From NCBI GenBank assembly GCA_028023455.1, contig JAQFVV010000142.1, positions 2,167,740 through 2,231,739 on the forward strand: 64,000 bases of DNA. Reading direction: 5' to 3'. The notes under the pieces were generated by a model. The model was not told where the DNA came from and did not search any database. It worked only from the letters and a program-made list of their open reading frames with translations. Made by a program: the position numbers and the translations under genes. This DNA comes from Epiperipatus broadwayi. Taxonomy: Eukaryota > Onychophora > Udeonychophora > Euonychophora > Peripatidae. Shown one piece after another: positions 1-11,660 of the stretch. Within the stretch, counting starts at the first letter, position 1; each line of letters begins with the position of its first letter.

Positions 1-17
1 ATATATATATATATATA

Positions 18-69
<52 letters not shown>
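1..69. repeat. (AT)n microsatellite
   Basis: Nearly pure alternating AT with one interruption near position 18. It begins at the window edge, so its full length is unknown. Confidence 0.95.
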
Positions 70-71
<2 letters not shown>

Positions 72-943
72 GATTCAGTTTAAGTTTAGAAGATATTGCT
101 GTTGTTTATTATAATTAGATGCTATAATTACAGAAAATACTTTGGAGTCTTATACAAATAAATGATAATGCAATGATATATTTTCAAATTTATAAAAATT
201 GATTACCATATTTCAAATCACATAATTTTCACTTTCCATTAAGTTGGTCTAAACTATGACATTATTAATTATTTATTTGCAATTAAAAATTTACATTCTG
301 TTAATTATTTAAAATTCAATTTAATAAATAACAATGTTAACAAATTAAATATTTTATACATTAATAAACATTAAAATTTTTAGAAAATATGAACTGTTAA
401 TAAAAAATATCTACATATTTTAAATGTATTTATATAAAATTTGAGTATACGTAAATATATTCAAATAAAATTTACATATACATATATGTGTGTGTGTTGA
501 TTAAAGATTTAAAATAAGTAACCAAAAAACATTACATACAAGAAGTATTGGATATAATTTAAAATTTCATATTAGCATTTTTATGAACAAATTAGAAAAA
601 ATACTTTAGCATAAGTTTTTTGATGCCTATAATGCTATAGAGAATAGTCCAACTGCTACTGAAATATTGAAAGTGGAATACTGTTTGAAATTACTAGCTA
701 GAACCCTTTCTCAGAAATTGAACTGCAAGTCAGACACATGCTATAATTAATAAAATAATATGTTAATTGCCTAAGTTATTAAAATTTGCCATGGGATTTG
801 TATTTATAATTTATCTATTTAGAGTAGCGCTTAACTATAAAGAAAATTATATTTTAAGCACATGAAATGTGTAATATATTTACATAAATTTTTATTAACT
901 TGTAACTTTGAAATACGGTTAATAATTTACATCAACTTGACCT
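70..943. other. AT-rich DNA without recognised features
   Basis: No coding frame, RNA gene or recognisable repeat was seen here; stops are frequent in all frames and A/T runs dominate. Confidence 0.6.
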
Positions 944-1000
944 AGCGTTGGTGGCCTAGCGCTTTCCATCAACGCTTTGACATATTAAAAAAAAAACAAT
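944..1000 (+). mobile_element. tRNA-derived SINE, internally deleted copy
   Basis: It starts with the family head (GCGTTGGTGGCCTAGCG) and ends with the family tail (AACGCTTTGACATATT plus an A-run). The anticodon and T-arm region is missing, leaving about 40 bp between the ends. The deletion spans the B box, so this copy should not be transcribable by RNA polymerase III. Confidence 0.75.
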
Positions 1001-1126
1001 CTAATTTTAACAACAAAAAGATAATGCTTACAGTATTCATTTATTTGTTCAAAAATATTAAATGGGCTTATTAATAATTTCACATATATTGTAATAATAA
1101 AAATACTAAATTATCCATAATAGTAG

Positions 1127-1228
1127 TGCCATCAAGTGCAAGCCTTTGTAATCAATGAATGCAGGAAGGTTTGTGCATAAAATCCTTATCTAGTGCCTAC
1201 TTATCCAACATCCTTGGTGGCACTACTG
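1127..1228. mobile_element. short MITE-like relic related to the 12.9-kb palindrome
   Basis: A 15-bp imperfect inverted repeat (AGTAGTGCCATCAAG against CTTGGTGGCACTACT) brackets about 70 bp. The interior (TTTGTGCATAAAATCC, then TCTAGTGCCTACTTATCCAA) also occurs in the palindrome at 12911-13208. The sequence just to the right, up to about 1285, resembles the right flank of that palindrome at 13213-13256, so the original element was probably longer. No coding capacity is seen. Confidence 0.6.
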
Positions 1229-1285
1229 TGTGGAGAGTTTAGTACTCTTATTAACAGCATGTATAAGCATATGAAATGTGATCAT

Positions 1286-2682
1286 TTGATGTTTTTATTG
1301 TAATAATAAAAGAAATATTTTGTTTTTATAGTTTAGAGTGCACAAAAAATGGCATATGATGCTGAACTTAATACATGCATTTTTCAAATATGTTTGGCTG
1401 GTCAATTAATTATTTTTGGTAACAGACCATATTTCTATTAACGATATTTACTTTCACAAACTTTTAAATCTTTTGATGTAGTTGTTAATACACCTATCAA
1501 ATCTATGGTCTGTAATGCGAATTCAGTAAAATGCCGACTTTCTTTAGCAGGTGACATATTTTTAAAAGGATTAATGTTTTTTTTTTTTTTATGTTGCCAA
1601 ACATTAACTAAAGATTTTTAAAAAGTTATAAACTTTTACTGAAAATTGATTAACTTTGTGAATATTGCATTGTCTTTTTCTTCACTACTGTTTATAGTAA
1701 AGAATTTTTACTTGTAAAATATTTAAAGATATATTTCAGCTTTTTTGCTGTTGTTTATGTCAATATTATGTCACACTTAATCAAATGACATCAGGAATGA
1801 TATAATGGTACAAGTGGGCAAGTTTAGACTTAATTAATGCATCTGTAAATTACATCAAATTAAAATGGTAAAATAAAAGGCAAAGTGGTTTATTAACAAT
1901 TATGCATCACAAATGAAAGCTAAATTAAAATAAACATAGAATGATAATGACGTAATCTTTATTATTTTCCAAAGATTTGGTCGCAAATTATAATGATACA
2001 ACAAAATTGAAAGATTGTGGTTTGCTAATGCCCAATCATAATAATATAAAAAATAAAGAAACTGATACATCAAACTAAAATAGTACATAACTAGGAATGA
2101 GAGAGAATAAGTAAGTTAGTTCTTTAAATCCTATACAAAAGTTCCCAACTTCAAACTCGCTTTTACAGAAAAGTGGCCTTTTAATTATATAATAAACAAA
2201 TGTAGAACAAGAAGTTATCTCCGCTATGTATCAAACTTTACTGGCTGTTGATATGATAATAGGCTAGCTTTTGAAATGACACCTTAAAACTAACTAAATG
2301 TCAAATTCTAACATAAACAAGAAACGTATTCAACTTTATTATCTCTCTCAATACTTCAGTAGTCTGCTCTCAGATTTATCATTAAAAATAACTAATGAGA
2401 TTTGATTGCTTGCCAAAATATAAAGTAAAAACAAAGAGAATATTTTATTAAAGTTAATTTATACTTACAAACAACTAAATATAAATAATTTATTTATTAT
2501 CTCTAAATTATTAATATTCTATAATATAACTGCTGGTTAATGTTTGCCCAAGTGATCATTAGCGTAAATATTCTCAGCGTAAAATGAGTATTGAACAATG
2601 ATCCAAGTGTACTGATAAGTGATTAAAAGAAAAATTTACAAAGTCATTTTAATAATAATTAGCATTACGCTAATGCACATGC
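1286..2682. other. AT-rich DNA without recognised features
   Basis: Contains a T-run near 1577 but no protein similarity, RNA gene or repeat that I can recognise. The one frame above 60 codons (1900-2088, minus) is Tyr/Phe/Leu-rich low-complexity sequence. Confidence 0.6.
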
Positions 2683-2835
2683 GCTTTGTAAATATTAACA
2701 ATAAATGAATACTCTCATTTCTCAAATCCAAGATAAAGTCTTTGTAAAAGAATAGAATGAATCCATCTATCCTTTCAACCCAAGCGTTTAAGTATGGGAA
2801 AATCTTAAGTATTTGGAAATGAGAGTGTGAAACAA
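2683..2835. repeat. divergent copy of the fold-back arm at 5031-5190
   Basis: It shares, in order, ACATGCGCTTT, AATAAATGAATACT, AAGAATAGAATGAAT, TTTCAACCCAA and TATGGGAAAATCTTAAGTA with the left arm of the palindrome near 5 kb, with many substitutions and small indels between. This is a single, older arm without its partner. Confidence 0.7.
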
Positions 2836-4947
2836 AACAAGTGATATATCTTTATTTATGATCTGTATTCTCTTTTTCTTTTAAGAATGGCGATAACAAT
2901 AAATTAATAAAGTATACTATTTATTTTTATTTACTGGTTTTTCACTTAATTACGATGACATTCATGTTTATAATAATTGGTAACAATATGTTTATGAAGC
3001 TGCATTTGTATATGAATGAAAACCATTTGCTATTTAAAAAAAACAATAGCAAAACTGCCCAGGCTACTACTAATCAAAAGGAGGCCTAGACCAGTTCGCT
3101 ATTGTTTTGTTTCTGCCAGCAAAACTGGTCTTATTGGTTACTCAACATCAATACACTTTGGCTGTGAATCTAACTTCATTAAATAACAGAGATCACATTT
3201 ACCAATTAAACTACATCTATGGTAAATCTTTAAAAATATCAAATTTTTAAATATATATATATATGGAAGCTTTTTGAATATTTTTTCTAGGATCATAATT
3301 TGATATTACCTTTTAACTGATTTTTATTTTAAAAGAGAAAACTTTAGAATAAAACAAATTTAAACTACATTAATTAAACAGATATATATTCTACTCAAAT
3401 GAAAAATTTAAGTAAATTATTAATAACAATTAATATTTTATGCTGATCTATAAAAAATATTGATAAAAAAGGACAACTTAAAAAAGTCATTTGAAAAAAA
3501 AAATAGTCATTTGAGAAAAATATTAGTCTTAAACATCAAATTCCCTCTTCCCCAAATTGTTAAATGATTTCTTCTTGCTAAAATCTCATTAAGAATTGAA
3601 AAGATTCTTTAGCTTCTGAAAGTTTAATAATTTCTAATTAACCAACTCTCATTATGACAAGTTGAAACAAGTACCTGCAGGAACATTTCTAATTTAAAAC
3701 TAATATCAATAATAGTAACTAGTTTGACCAAAAAATACAGATTTTTAAAATAAACTTCAATACTTTTTTAAAAGTATATATAATATCCAAAAAGACAACA
3801 ATATATAATATACTGGATGAAGCTTCAATAAGAAAATAGTTAGAAATCCTGGTTTTAAATACTATAAATAAATCATTATTTAAAAATTGATGACAGAAAA
3901 ATATTGGAAAGTTTTTACTTATGTTTCAAATGGTCATTGAACAGCTTCATAAAGTAGATGTCAGCCAAATCTGATAAGTACAACTAATATTCAATTTTTT
4001 ATTTACAGAATCTTGGAAAATTGCTATTGGAGCTGTGATATGCAATATGAAATTTCAATAGCCAGAAACTATTTAGTAATCTAGCAATAAAAATCTTTCA
4101 AAGACAATTTAATCATTTAGGAAGTTTAGTAGTGACTATTATGTTTACATGTTAGCAATAATAAGTGTATTAAGGAAGAAGTAAACTTTTCTAAGGAGAA
4201 AATTTAGTCTGCTCTTTGACAGAAAAATATGCTTATTTAATTTTTGTAAATTATTAAATATTATTTCCTAATAAGTGTGATATTTTATTTGAAAATATTT
4301 GATTTTTAGAAAAAAATTAGCTTGTTGAAAATATTTGTGATATCAGAGAAGAAATGATCTTGGTCAATAATTTTATTTTAATGTTTTTATTGTTTCTTTA
4401 ATTGAAATGTTAATATTTAATTTATATAATTATTTTTATTATTTGCATATGAAATATATCTCAAACATAAAGATTTCATTAAGAATTTTTAAAGGGAATG
4501 CTGATATGATTATTTTTTCTGTTGATAACATAATTTACTTTATTTACGAAGTTAATATTTTTTTAAAAAATTAATTTTACCATTTGTACATAAAATTTAT
4601 TTAAAACATAAAGACTTGATAAAAAAAAAAGTTTTTTTTTGTTAAAAAATATAATAATAATTTTAAAAAATGAATGAAAAGGGTTGTATTTTAAAATAGC
4701 ACACTTAATGATATAAAAAGATTTAAAAAGTTCAGAATTTGTTTAACAAATATGACTTGCATTATATACACGTATACCACAATTTTAATTCTTTAATTAG
4801 CTACAGTATAATGTAAACAAAAAAAAAGACCTCTACATTAGTATTAATTATTTTAAGCTTATCATTGATTAATATTAGTGTATATTAATACCTAATCACA
4901 GACTAGTTTTTAAATTTGGTTTTAATGAAGTTATACATTTGGAGATA
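2836..4947. other. AT-rich DNA, one hairpin
   Basis: Apart from a hairpin at 3039-3108 (AAAACAATAGC pairing with GCTATTGTTTT, then AACTG with CAGTT), nothing recognisable was found. Stops are dense in all frames. Confidence 0.55.

Positions 4948-4999
<52 letters not shown>
4948..4999. repeat. (ATT)n microsatellite
   Basis: About 17 ATT units directly abut the left arm of the palindrome that starts at 4997. A second, longer tract of the same orientation lies at the other end of that structure. Confidence 0.95.
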
Positions 5000-5000
<1 letters not shown>

Positions 5001-5638
5001 CTAAATATCAGCCTTTTACAGCTACTGTACATGCGCTTTAATGAGTGTTAATTAATAAATGAATACTTTTCAGTGCCCATACAAGATATAGCATTTAAGA
5101 AAGAATAAAATGAATCACTTATTCTTTCCAAACCCAAATGTTTATATATGGGAAAATCTTAAGTACTGGCAAATAAAGCGTGAAGATAGATCATTCACTT
5201 TAAATTACGGTTCGCATTGTCTGACTTAATGACATTGACGAAATTACTTAGAATTTACTTAAACGTCACTTTCAAATGAAACTCAAACATATGTAAACAA
5301 GCATCTGTTTTTATAGCGCGATGTTTATAATTGTAATTCACTAAATATCAGTAATTTCGTTGGTCATTAAGTCAGACAACGCGAACCGTAATTTAAAGTG
5401 AATGATCTATCTTCACGCTTTATTTGCCAGTACTTAAGATTTGCCCATATATAAACATTTGGGTTCGGAAAGAATAAGTGATTCATTTTATTCTTTCTTA
5501 AATGCTATATCTTGTATGGGCACTGAAAAGTATTCATTTATTAATTAACACTCATTAAAGTACATGTACAGTAGCTGTAAAAGGCTGATATTTAGTGAAT
5601 TACAATTATAAACATCACGCTATAAAAATAGATGCTTG

Positions 5639-5642
<4 letters not shown>
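4997..5642. mobile_element. nested fold-back (palindromic) element
   Basis: The left arm (4997 to about 5249) is repeated in inverted orientation at about 5350-5599. The arms match over nearly their whole length, including TTCACTAAATATCAGCC at the outer end and CTGACTTAATGAC near the loop. Inside it, a 58-bp segment at 5294-5351 (starting TAAACAAGCATCTG) is repeated in inverted orientation at 5585-5642. The motif TTCACTAAATATCAG is therefore used in both symmetries. No coding capacity is seen. The structure fits a non-autonomous fold-back or MITE that inserted into, or duplicated around, a related copy. A single divergent arm lies at 2683-2835. Confidence 0.8.

Positions 5643-5713
<71 letters not shown>
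5641..5713. repeat. (TAT)n microsatellite
   Basis: About 24 units flank the right end of the fold-back element. The poly-tyrosine frame read through it is meaningless. Confidence 0.95.
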
Positions 5714-5716
<3 letters not shown>

Positions 5717-5836
5717 AAATTCTACAAATCATAAGACTTTCAGTTTTTGAGTTTGAGTTATATTTCTGGCATCATTTAAGAAATTATGTATATATTTTAA
5801 AACAAAATAAATGCCCACTAATATTAATAATACAAT

Positions 5837-6798
5837 AATGAAACTTAAATATATTCCAAACAACGGTAAACAATTTATAATATAATATAAATAAAAACTT
5901 ATAAAGAAATATTTTCGATTATATTCATAATCATTATCAACTCAACTTTCAAAATGGAATCATCTATTACCAATCAGAAACACATGTTGATTTAAATATC
6001 CCACAATTCATTAATCCTAACATTTTCTGACTGTCTGTTTATTATCATATTTTTATACCTACTAATAAACACTGCCTCTTTAATTTTTCTTTTTTCATTA
6101 TCTCTCTCTTGGCCTAAAATTTTTATTTTATTTATATCAAAATCAAATTTAAAATTATAATTTCTATCATGATCATAAAACACAGATTTAATACATAACT
6201 TGACTTCATTATTATTATCATTACATATCTGTACATTTTTCAAAACTCTTTTATACAACAATTTATGTTCTTTAATTCTTTTCTCCATATTACATCTAGA
6301 TTCTCCCACATATGATAAGTTACACCCACAAAAAATTCTATAAATTATATTACTCACGTTATTTTTTTCTAATTTATCTTTTGAATTATTAACCATTCTA
6401 TTTAAATTACCTGATCCATAAAATGAAATATTATATATACTATTATAAACTTTTTTTTCATAAATTTTACTTGATTATTATTATAAAAAGGCAAAGAAAT
6501 CCACTTTTTACTCTCAATTTCTTCATCACCAATATTTCTATTAATTTTCTTACTAAATTGACAAACCACTTGATAAATTTCTTTTATATTATAGCCCACA
6601 CTTAATAATTCACTTACATAATTTTCAATATTTTTTTATCACGTGCATATTTACACAAAATATTATTTCTATGTAAAAAGGACCTAAAACCAGCCATTTT
6701 ATAATTATGTGGCACTTTAGATAAATATGGAATATACCCTCTGGTTTCAATAGGTTTAATAAACAATTTATAGTCAATCATATTATTGTTCCTTGAAA
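5837..6798 (-). mobile_element. Penelope-like element, 5'-truncated, minus copy
   Basis: The minus strand encodes the C-terminal part of a Penelope-like polyprotein in broken frames. From high to low coordinates there is a segment just after the reverse transcriptase core (about 6790-6670, reading IDYKLFIKP, then IPYLSKVPHNYKMAGF), a linker (6402-6599), and a GIY-YIG endonuclease (5992-6396, 134 residues). In the endonuclease, IIY and SYVG stand for the GIY and YIG strands, followed by ESR, KRIKEH, KIKEA and INRQ, the expected positions of the conserved Arg, His, Glu and Asn. At least two frameshifts separate the segments. In known Penelope-like elements this domain nicks the target DNA. The 3' noncoding end runs to about 5837. 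The RT core is missing. Confidence 0.88.
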
Positions 6799-7626
6799 AA
6801 ATAATATTTTGTGTAAATATGCATGTGATAAAAAGAAAAATATTGAAAATTATGTAAGTGAATTATTAAGTGTGGGTTATAATATAAAAGAAATTTATCA
6901 AGTGGTTTGTCAATTTAGTAAGAAAATTAATAGAAATATTGGTGATGAAGAAATTGAGAATAAAAAGTGGATTTCTTTGCCTTTTTATAATCAAGTAAAA
7001 TTTATGAAAAAAGTTTATAATAGTATATATAATGTTTCATTTTATGGATCGGGTAATTTAAATAGAATGGTTAATAATTCAAAAGATAAGTTAGAAAAAA
7101 ATAACGTGAGTAATATAATTTATAAAAAATTTTGTGGGTGTAACTTATCATATGTGGGGGAATCTAGATGTAATATGGAGAAAAGAATTAAAGAACATAA
7201 ATTGTTGTATAAAAGAGTTTTGAAAAATGTACAGATATGTAATGATAATAATAATGAAGTCAAATTATATACTGAATCTGTGTTTTATGATCATGATAGG
7301 AATTGTAATTTTAAATTTGATTTTGATATAAATAAAATAAAAATTTTAGGCCAAGAGAGAGATAATGAAAAAAGAAAAATTAAAGAGGCAGTTTTCATTA
7401 GTAGGTATAAAAATACGATAATAAACAGACAGTCAGCAAATGTTAGGATTAATGAATTGTGGGATATTTAAATCAACATGTGTTTCCGGTTGGTAATAGA
7501 TGATTCCATTTTGAAAGTTGATTTGATAATGATTATGAATATAATCGAAAATATTTCTTTATGAGTTTTTATTTATATTATATTATAAATTGTTTACCGT
7601 TGTTTGGAATATATTTAAGTTTCGTT
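6799..7626 (+). mobile_element. Penelope-like element, 5'-truncated, plus copy
   Basis: This is an inverted near-duplicate of the adjacent minus copy. One open frame (6809-7471, 220 codons) covers the linker and the whole GIY-YIG endonuclease without a break and ends with NELWDI. The frame begins at a TTG with no ATG near it, so it is a truncated polyprotein tail rather than a gene with its own start. Over the 134-residue endonuclease it differs from the minus copy at about eight residues. IIY, SYVG, ESR, KRIKEH, KEA and INRQ are all kept. The 3' noncoding end (to GGAATATATTTAAGTTTCG) mirrors the end of the other copy. Function of this piece alone is doubtful. Confidence 0.9.
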
Positions 7627-8730
7627 ATATATATATATTAATAATCTTAATTATTTTCTAACTGTGACATCTTTTTTACACTGATTAGCCATATTAGTAC
7701 CAACACAACATTATTTAATTTTTAAGCTTTCTATTGCTAATGTAAGTAGTATCTTCTTTATTATTAATATTGCATTATATACAATAATATGTAACATAAC
7801 ATCTTAATACAGTTGATTTTTGTGATATTTAGCTTTCTATTAAAATAACAAAAAGTTTGTTTATTAATCAAAAAGTAAAAAATCAATGTATAAAAAACAG
7901 TTTACTTACTAGAACAGTTCCCTATTCTAGTGCCATCTATTAAAGAAAGATACTTTTTTTTCTTATTAGATTGCAATAGTCTAAAAATACGCAAATGTTG
8001 TTATTTAGATATTAACATTCTCATTCATGGAAAAATGATGCTTACAGTTGTACATGAAATGAAAATACTAAAATATATTATTAACAATTGTTAGATTTAT
8101 ATTAGTAAAAAAGTAAATTGACTTGAATTTTAAATCTTAGTCTTTTTTTTTTTAATTTTAGGCTTTTAGTTTGGTAGTAAAAAAGGCATTAAAAATAGCT
8201 ATCAGATGCATAAGTGCAATGCTTCAAATTATAATCTCAAGTTTCATTAATAAAGATAAAAATTAGAAATTAATCAACAATAGGAATTAAAATAAGCTAC
8301 TATCTAATAATTATTGAATAGTCAAGTTTACAATAGATGGCACTACTCTTGATGATATTTCTGCCATGGATAAATTGTGGCTCATATGTCACGTATATCT
8401 GATTACATTGGTCTAATGTGACTCTCACAAAACCATTGAAATAAAATTATGATATAATTTATATTAGCATTATATGTTTGCATTTTATTTTGAAACCATA
8501 CTTGCTTTATTTTTTTGTGATAGCAATTTTATAATGATTGTTTACATTGTCAATTTTGACTCTTTTATTGCTCCTGTTACCTGGAAATAACATGGTTCAA
8601 ATTTATCACAAAATTATAAGCTAAAGTTTTGCTATTGTTGAATACTTCAAAAATTATTTAAATTTTAACATGTGGCTCTTATAGACATGAAGTTTGTCAA
8701 CCCTTGTTATATACATATTGTTGATAAGTA
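7627..8730. other. AT-rich DNA without genes
   Basis: The only structure noted is a 14-bp inverted pair, TAGTGCCATCTATT at 7928-7941 and its complement at 8332-8345. These may be the ends of an eroded MITE, but the interior gives no support. Confidence 0.5.
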
Positions 8731-9010
8731 TCTTGTTGTCTAATGATTAGTGCATTTATCTGCCAAGACAATAATCTGAGATTTGAATTCAGAGCATGTA
8801 AATCTTGAAGCATTTTTTAAGTCATAAACAGAACATTTTGGGCAGATGATCTAAAGACAGTTCAGTTATTCATATAATAGTGATCAGTAAATGGATATTT
8901 ATCTATCCTTAGGTAGAGGATAATACTTCCAAATCTGGGCCCACCAAATGAGTGTTGATGCACTGACATTAATATACTGCAGCCATATTCATATAAGAGT
9001 TTTTACTTTT
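8731..9010 (+). mobile_element. possible tRNA-derived SINE (distinct family)
   Basis: A tRNA-like head contains an A-box-like stretch (GTCTAATGATTAGTGC), a possible anticodon arm (TATCTGCCAAGACA) and a B-box-like stretch (GATTTGAATTC) with tRNA-like spacing. A non-tRNA body of about 220 bp, noticeably less AT-rich than its surroundings, follows. I see no A-tail or target duplication, so the right end is approximate. Confidence 0.4.
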
Positions 9011-9778
9011 GCACTGAAACCATAGTTACATTTACTTTGCTTCTATATTGTTTGCTCATATTGGACTTACCTGCATTAATTTTTCACTGTAAGAGAGACT
9101 TTGCAATGAAAATAAAAATAATTATTTTTTCTTTACAGATTTTACTTTTAATCTTGGAGTTATATTTAAATAGCATTTGACATTGAAGTAAAATTTAAAA
9201 TATCATTATGGTTAACCGATATATAAAAAGAAATCATGATAACCACATTTGTTATTTATTCCCCTACCCCATGTTCTTGTCTAAATGTTAACATTTTTTG
9301 TTAAGCTTTGATTACAATAAAATAAGCATGATATACCAAAATACACATGTATAGTATTTTTAATGCACACAGACATATACAGATATTAAAAAATAAAAAT
9401 GAGAAGATAATAAACATGTAAATTGAAATAATCATTAACCTTTGATGTTACAAAGAAATTATTAATTACTACTAATTCACAATTTCTAGGGCTAAACCTG
9501 TTTACTCATTATCCTATAATAGCTCTTTTTTTTTTGGAGTTTTTTTTTTAAGTAAAAGAGGCCCTCTTTTACTTCAAACCCAAATTTTTATATGTATTTA
9601 AAACCAGAAAGCTATTTTTATAGGTGAAAAAATGTAAAGTAATAGCATCTTTCTTGACACTCTGCAAATAATATTTTAAGGTTCTCCAAAGAGTTGCATA
9701 TGTTAAATTAAATATCCCATGCATTATTATAATAAAGAATAGAAATGTGGAAATAATATCCATGTAAATAGAAATAAC
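9011..9778. other. AT-rich DNA with a fragment of a dispersed repeat
   Basis: Positions 9465-9540 (ACTAATTCACAATTTCTAGG, then GTTTACTCATTA) resemble 13675-13740, so a dispersed repeat is present. Otherwise nothing was recognised; the 64-codon minus frame at 9569-9763 has no visible family features. Confidence 0.5.
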
Positions 9779-10106
9779 CTTTAACTTTTGATGTTGTACC
9801 AGTCAGATGATGTATGTTGGTTCAACCCAATTCGAATACTAGGTGAAAATATCTTGAGGCCATCCATATGCAAGATATAGAAATCAAGAATACTATGACC
9901 TCTGCCCTATTCGCCTATTCTTGAATCTAACTACGAAACAATCTTTAACTTTTGATGTTGTACTGGTCAGATGATATATGTTGGTTTAACCCAGTTCGAA
10001 TACTAGGCGAAAATACCTTGAGGCCATTCATACATGAGATATAGAAATCAAGAATACTATGACCTCTGCCCTATTCACCTATTCTTGAATCTAACTTCGA
10101 AACAAC
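9779..10106 (+). repeat. 164-bp tandem duplication with a tRNA-like B box
   Basis: Two units, 9779-9942 and 9943-10106, start with CTTTAACTTTTGATGTTGTA and differ at only about a dozen positions. Each contains a B-box-like AGTTCGAATACTAGG or its variant, the long shared stretch AGAAATCAAGAATACTATGA, and CTCTGCCCTATTC. A related minus-strand stretch near 53880-53920 (GAGTTCGAATACTGAG on that strand) suggests a dispersed SINE-like family. There is no open frame through the units. Confidence 0.85.
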
Positions 10107-10959
10107 AACATATTTGAAATACACATAAATTATTTTCTCACCCAGCCCAAAGCTTAGCATCAGGGAGAGACATGGATGAGAACACTTACAGGACTAACTA
10201 AGTTAAATGTGCATAAAAATATAATATGAAATATGTGTTTGTGTGTGCCTGTATCATTGGAAAAGTAAAATGAAGGTTAAGCTAATCAGAAATTTGCAAT
10301 AACATCAGGAGGCTTAAGCTTTTTAGTTTAAATAATATATTTAATGAATGACATTTTAAAATATTAGGATGGTTTTAACTACCTCCGCTATTTCCTGATT
10401 GATTTATGATAAAAAGCTAGACAATAAAATGGATAGTAATTACACAAGATTTTGTGGTCTAAGTCTATTTCTTCCCAACTTTAATAAAATTATTAACTCA
10501 AATCCTCTCGATAAAGCACAACTAAAACAAATCTTTCACAAAACATTTTCTAGTTAGCTTTGTGCTTAAAAACAATTTTAAAATATTTAAGACATCTATA
10601 ACTAACTAAGATATACCTATGGGGCTAAAGGTGGACAAAAGAGGCATTATTGATTGAGATCAAGTTGGCAAATGAAGGAAACTTACTAGTATTTAATTTA
10701 CAGACATAATTTGAATTGAAAAGATTTTTTTAAACGAAAATTAACTTTTAACTTACACCACAATGGAATAAGACACATTTATAATATTTTAACAATGAGG
10801 AATAGCGAAAGAAAAAAAAAGAGGTTAAGTGTAAATAGATGATCACATGAAAATTAAATATACATCTAATATTAGTATAATAGGAAACAGTTACATTATA
10901 TATATATCTATCATTTAATGAAACATTTAAGAAAGGTATTTATCAAAAAGTAAAGTAAT
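10107..10959. other. AT-rich DNA without recognised features
   Basis: No coding signal, RNA gene or repeat relationship was found. Confidence 0.55.
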
Positions 10960-11660
10960 AAATAGTTCATGAGGAGACATACCGTTACCATCCTGGTTTC
11001 CTTAGTCTAGTTCCCTCGATGTTTGTGGCTTGATATGTCCATAAAGAGATATTTGTCCGGACAAAGGAATTTGAAGTAGGCAGCATTTTAAGACTAAAGG
11101 CATACACACAGCTGACAATTTGCGTTTATAGATGGTTGGACACATTAGGCATTTTGATGAACATCGGACCCCCGGTAGCAGGCAAAGCTGTTGTGCCTAA
11201 CCACCAAACATCATGGTTGCATCCACCAAATTTGTATAACCTTTAACAGATCGCATGTTGGAACATATAACAGGAAATTTTCCACAAAATTCAGATCACT
11301 TTAAAGCACTGACTGCTGAATCTTCAAGCACAAAAATCATAATAATGGTGAGGACAAAATCTGAATAAATTCAGGAGCCAAATCTGAATGAGTTGATCAG
11401 CAAAAATTTGCCTAATTCAGCAACAATATTTAACTGATTTTAGAAGCGAAATTTCATGAAAAATCCAAGCACAGGATTTAATAGCAGAATAGCACCGAAT
11501 CAAAATAGAATCAAAAGAGCTAGTGGTCTCTGTGTGTGTGTCTTGGCTTAATCTGTCTTTTGTTCTCCTCTCCTTTTTATACCTTTTCATGAGCTACACT
11601 TCTATTGTTTTGTGTATGATTTTAGATCTTGATAAACACCCCATGCTCCTTTGTTTTGAA
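10960..11660. other. higher-GC stretch of unknown nature
   Basis: About 700 bp are visibly less AT-rich than the surroundings, with GC-containing segments such as ACATCGGACCCCCGGTAGCA (11162-11181) and a pyrimidine-rich right part (TGTTCTCCTCTCC). All six frames contain stops and I recognise no protein. It could be a degraded retroelement or LTR, a noncoding exon, or a conserved regulatory block; the sequence alone does not decide. Confidence 0.4.

Noticed and set aside
5632-5838. A 68-codon plus frame with a poly-tyrosine tract
   Set aside because: It is the translation of a TAT microsatellite.
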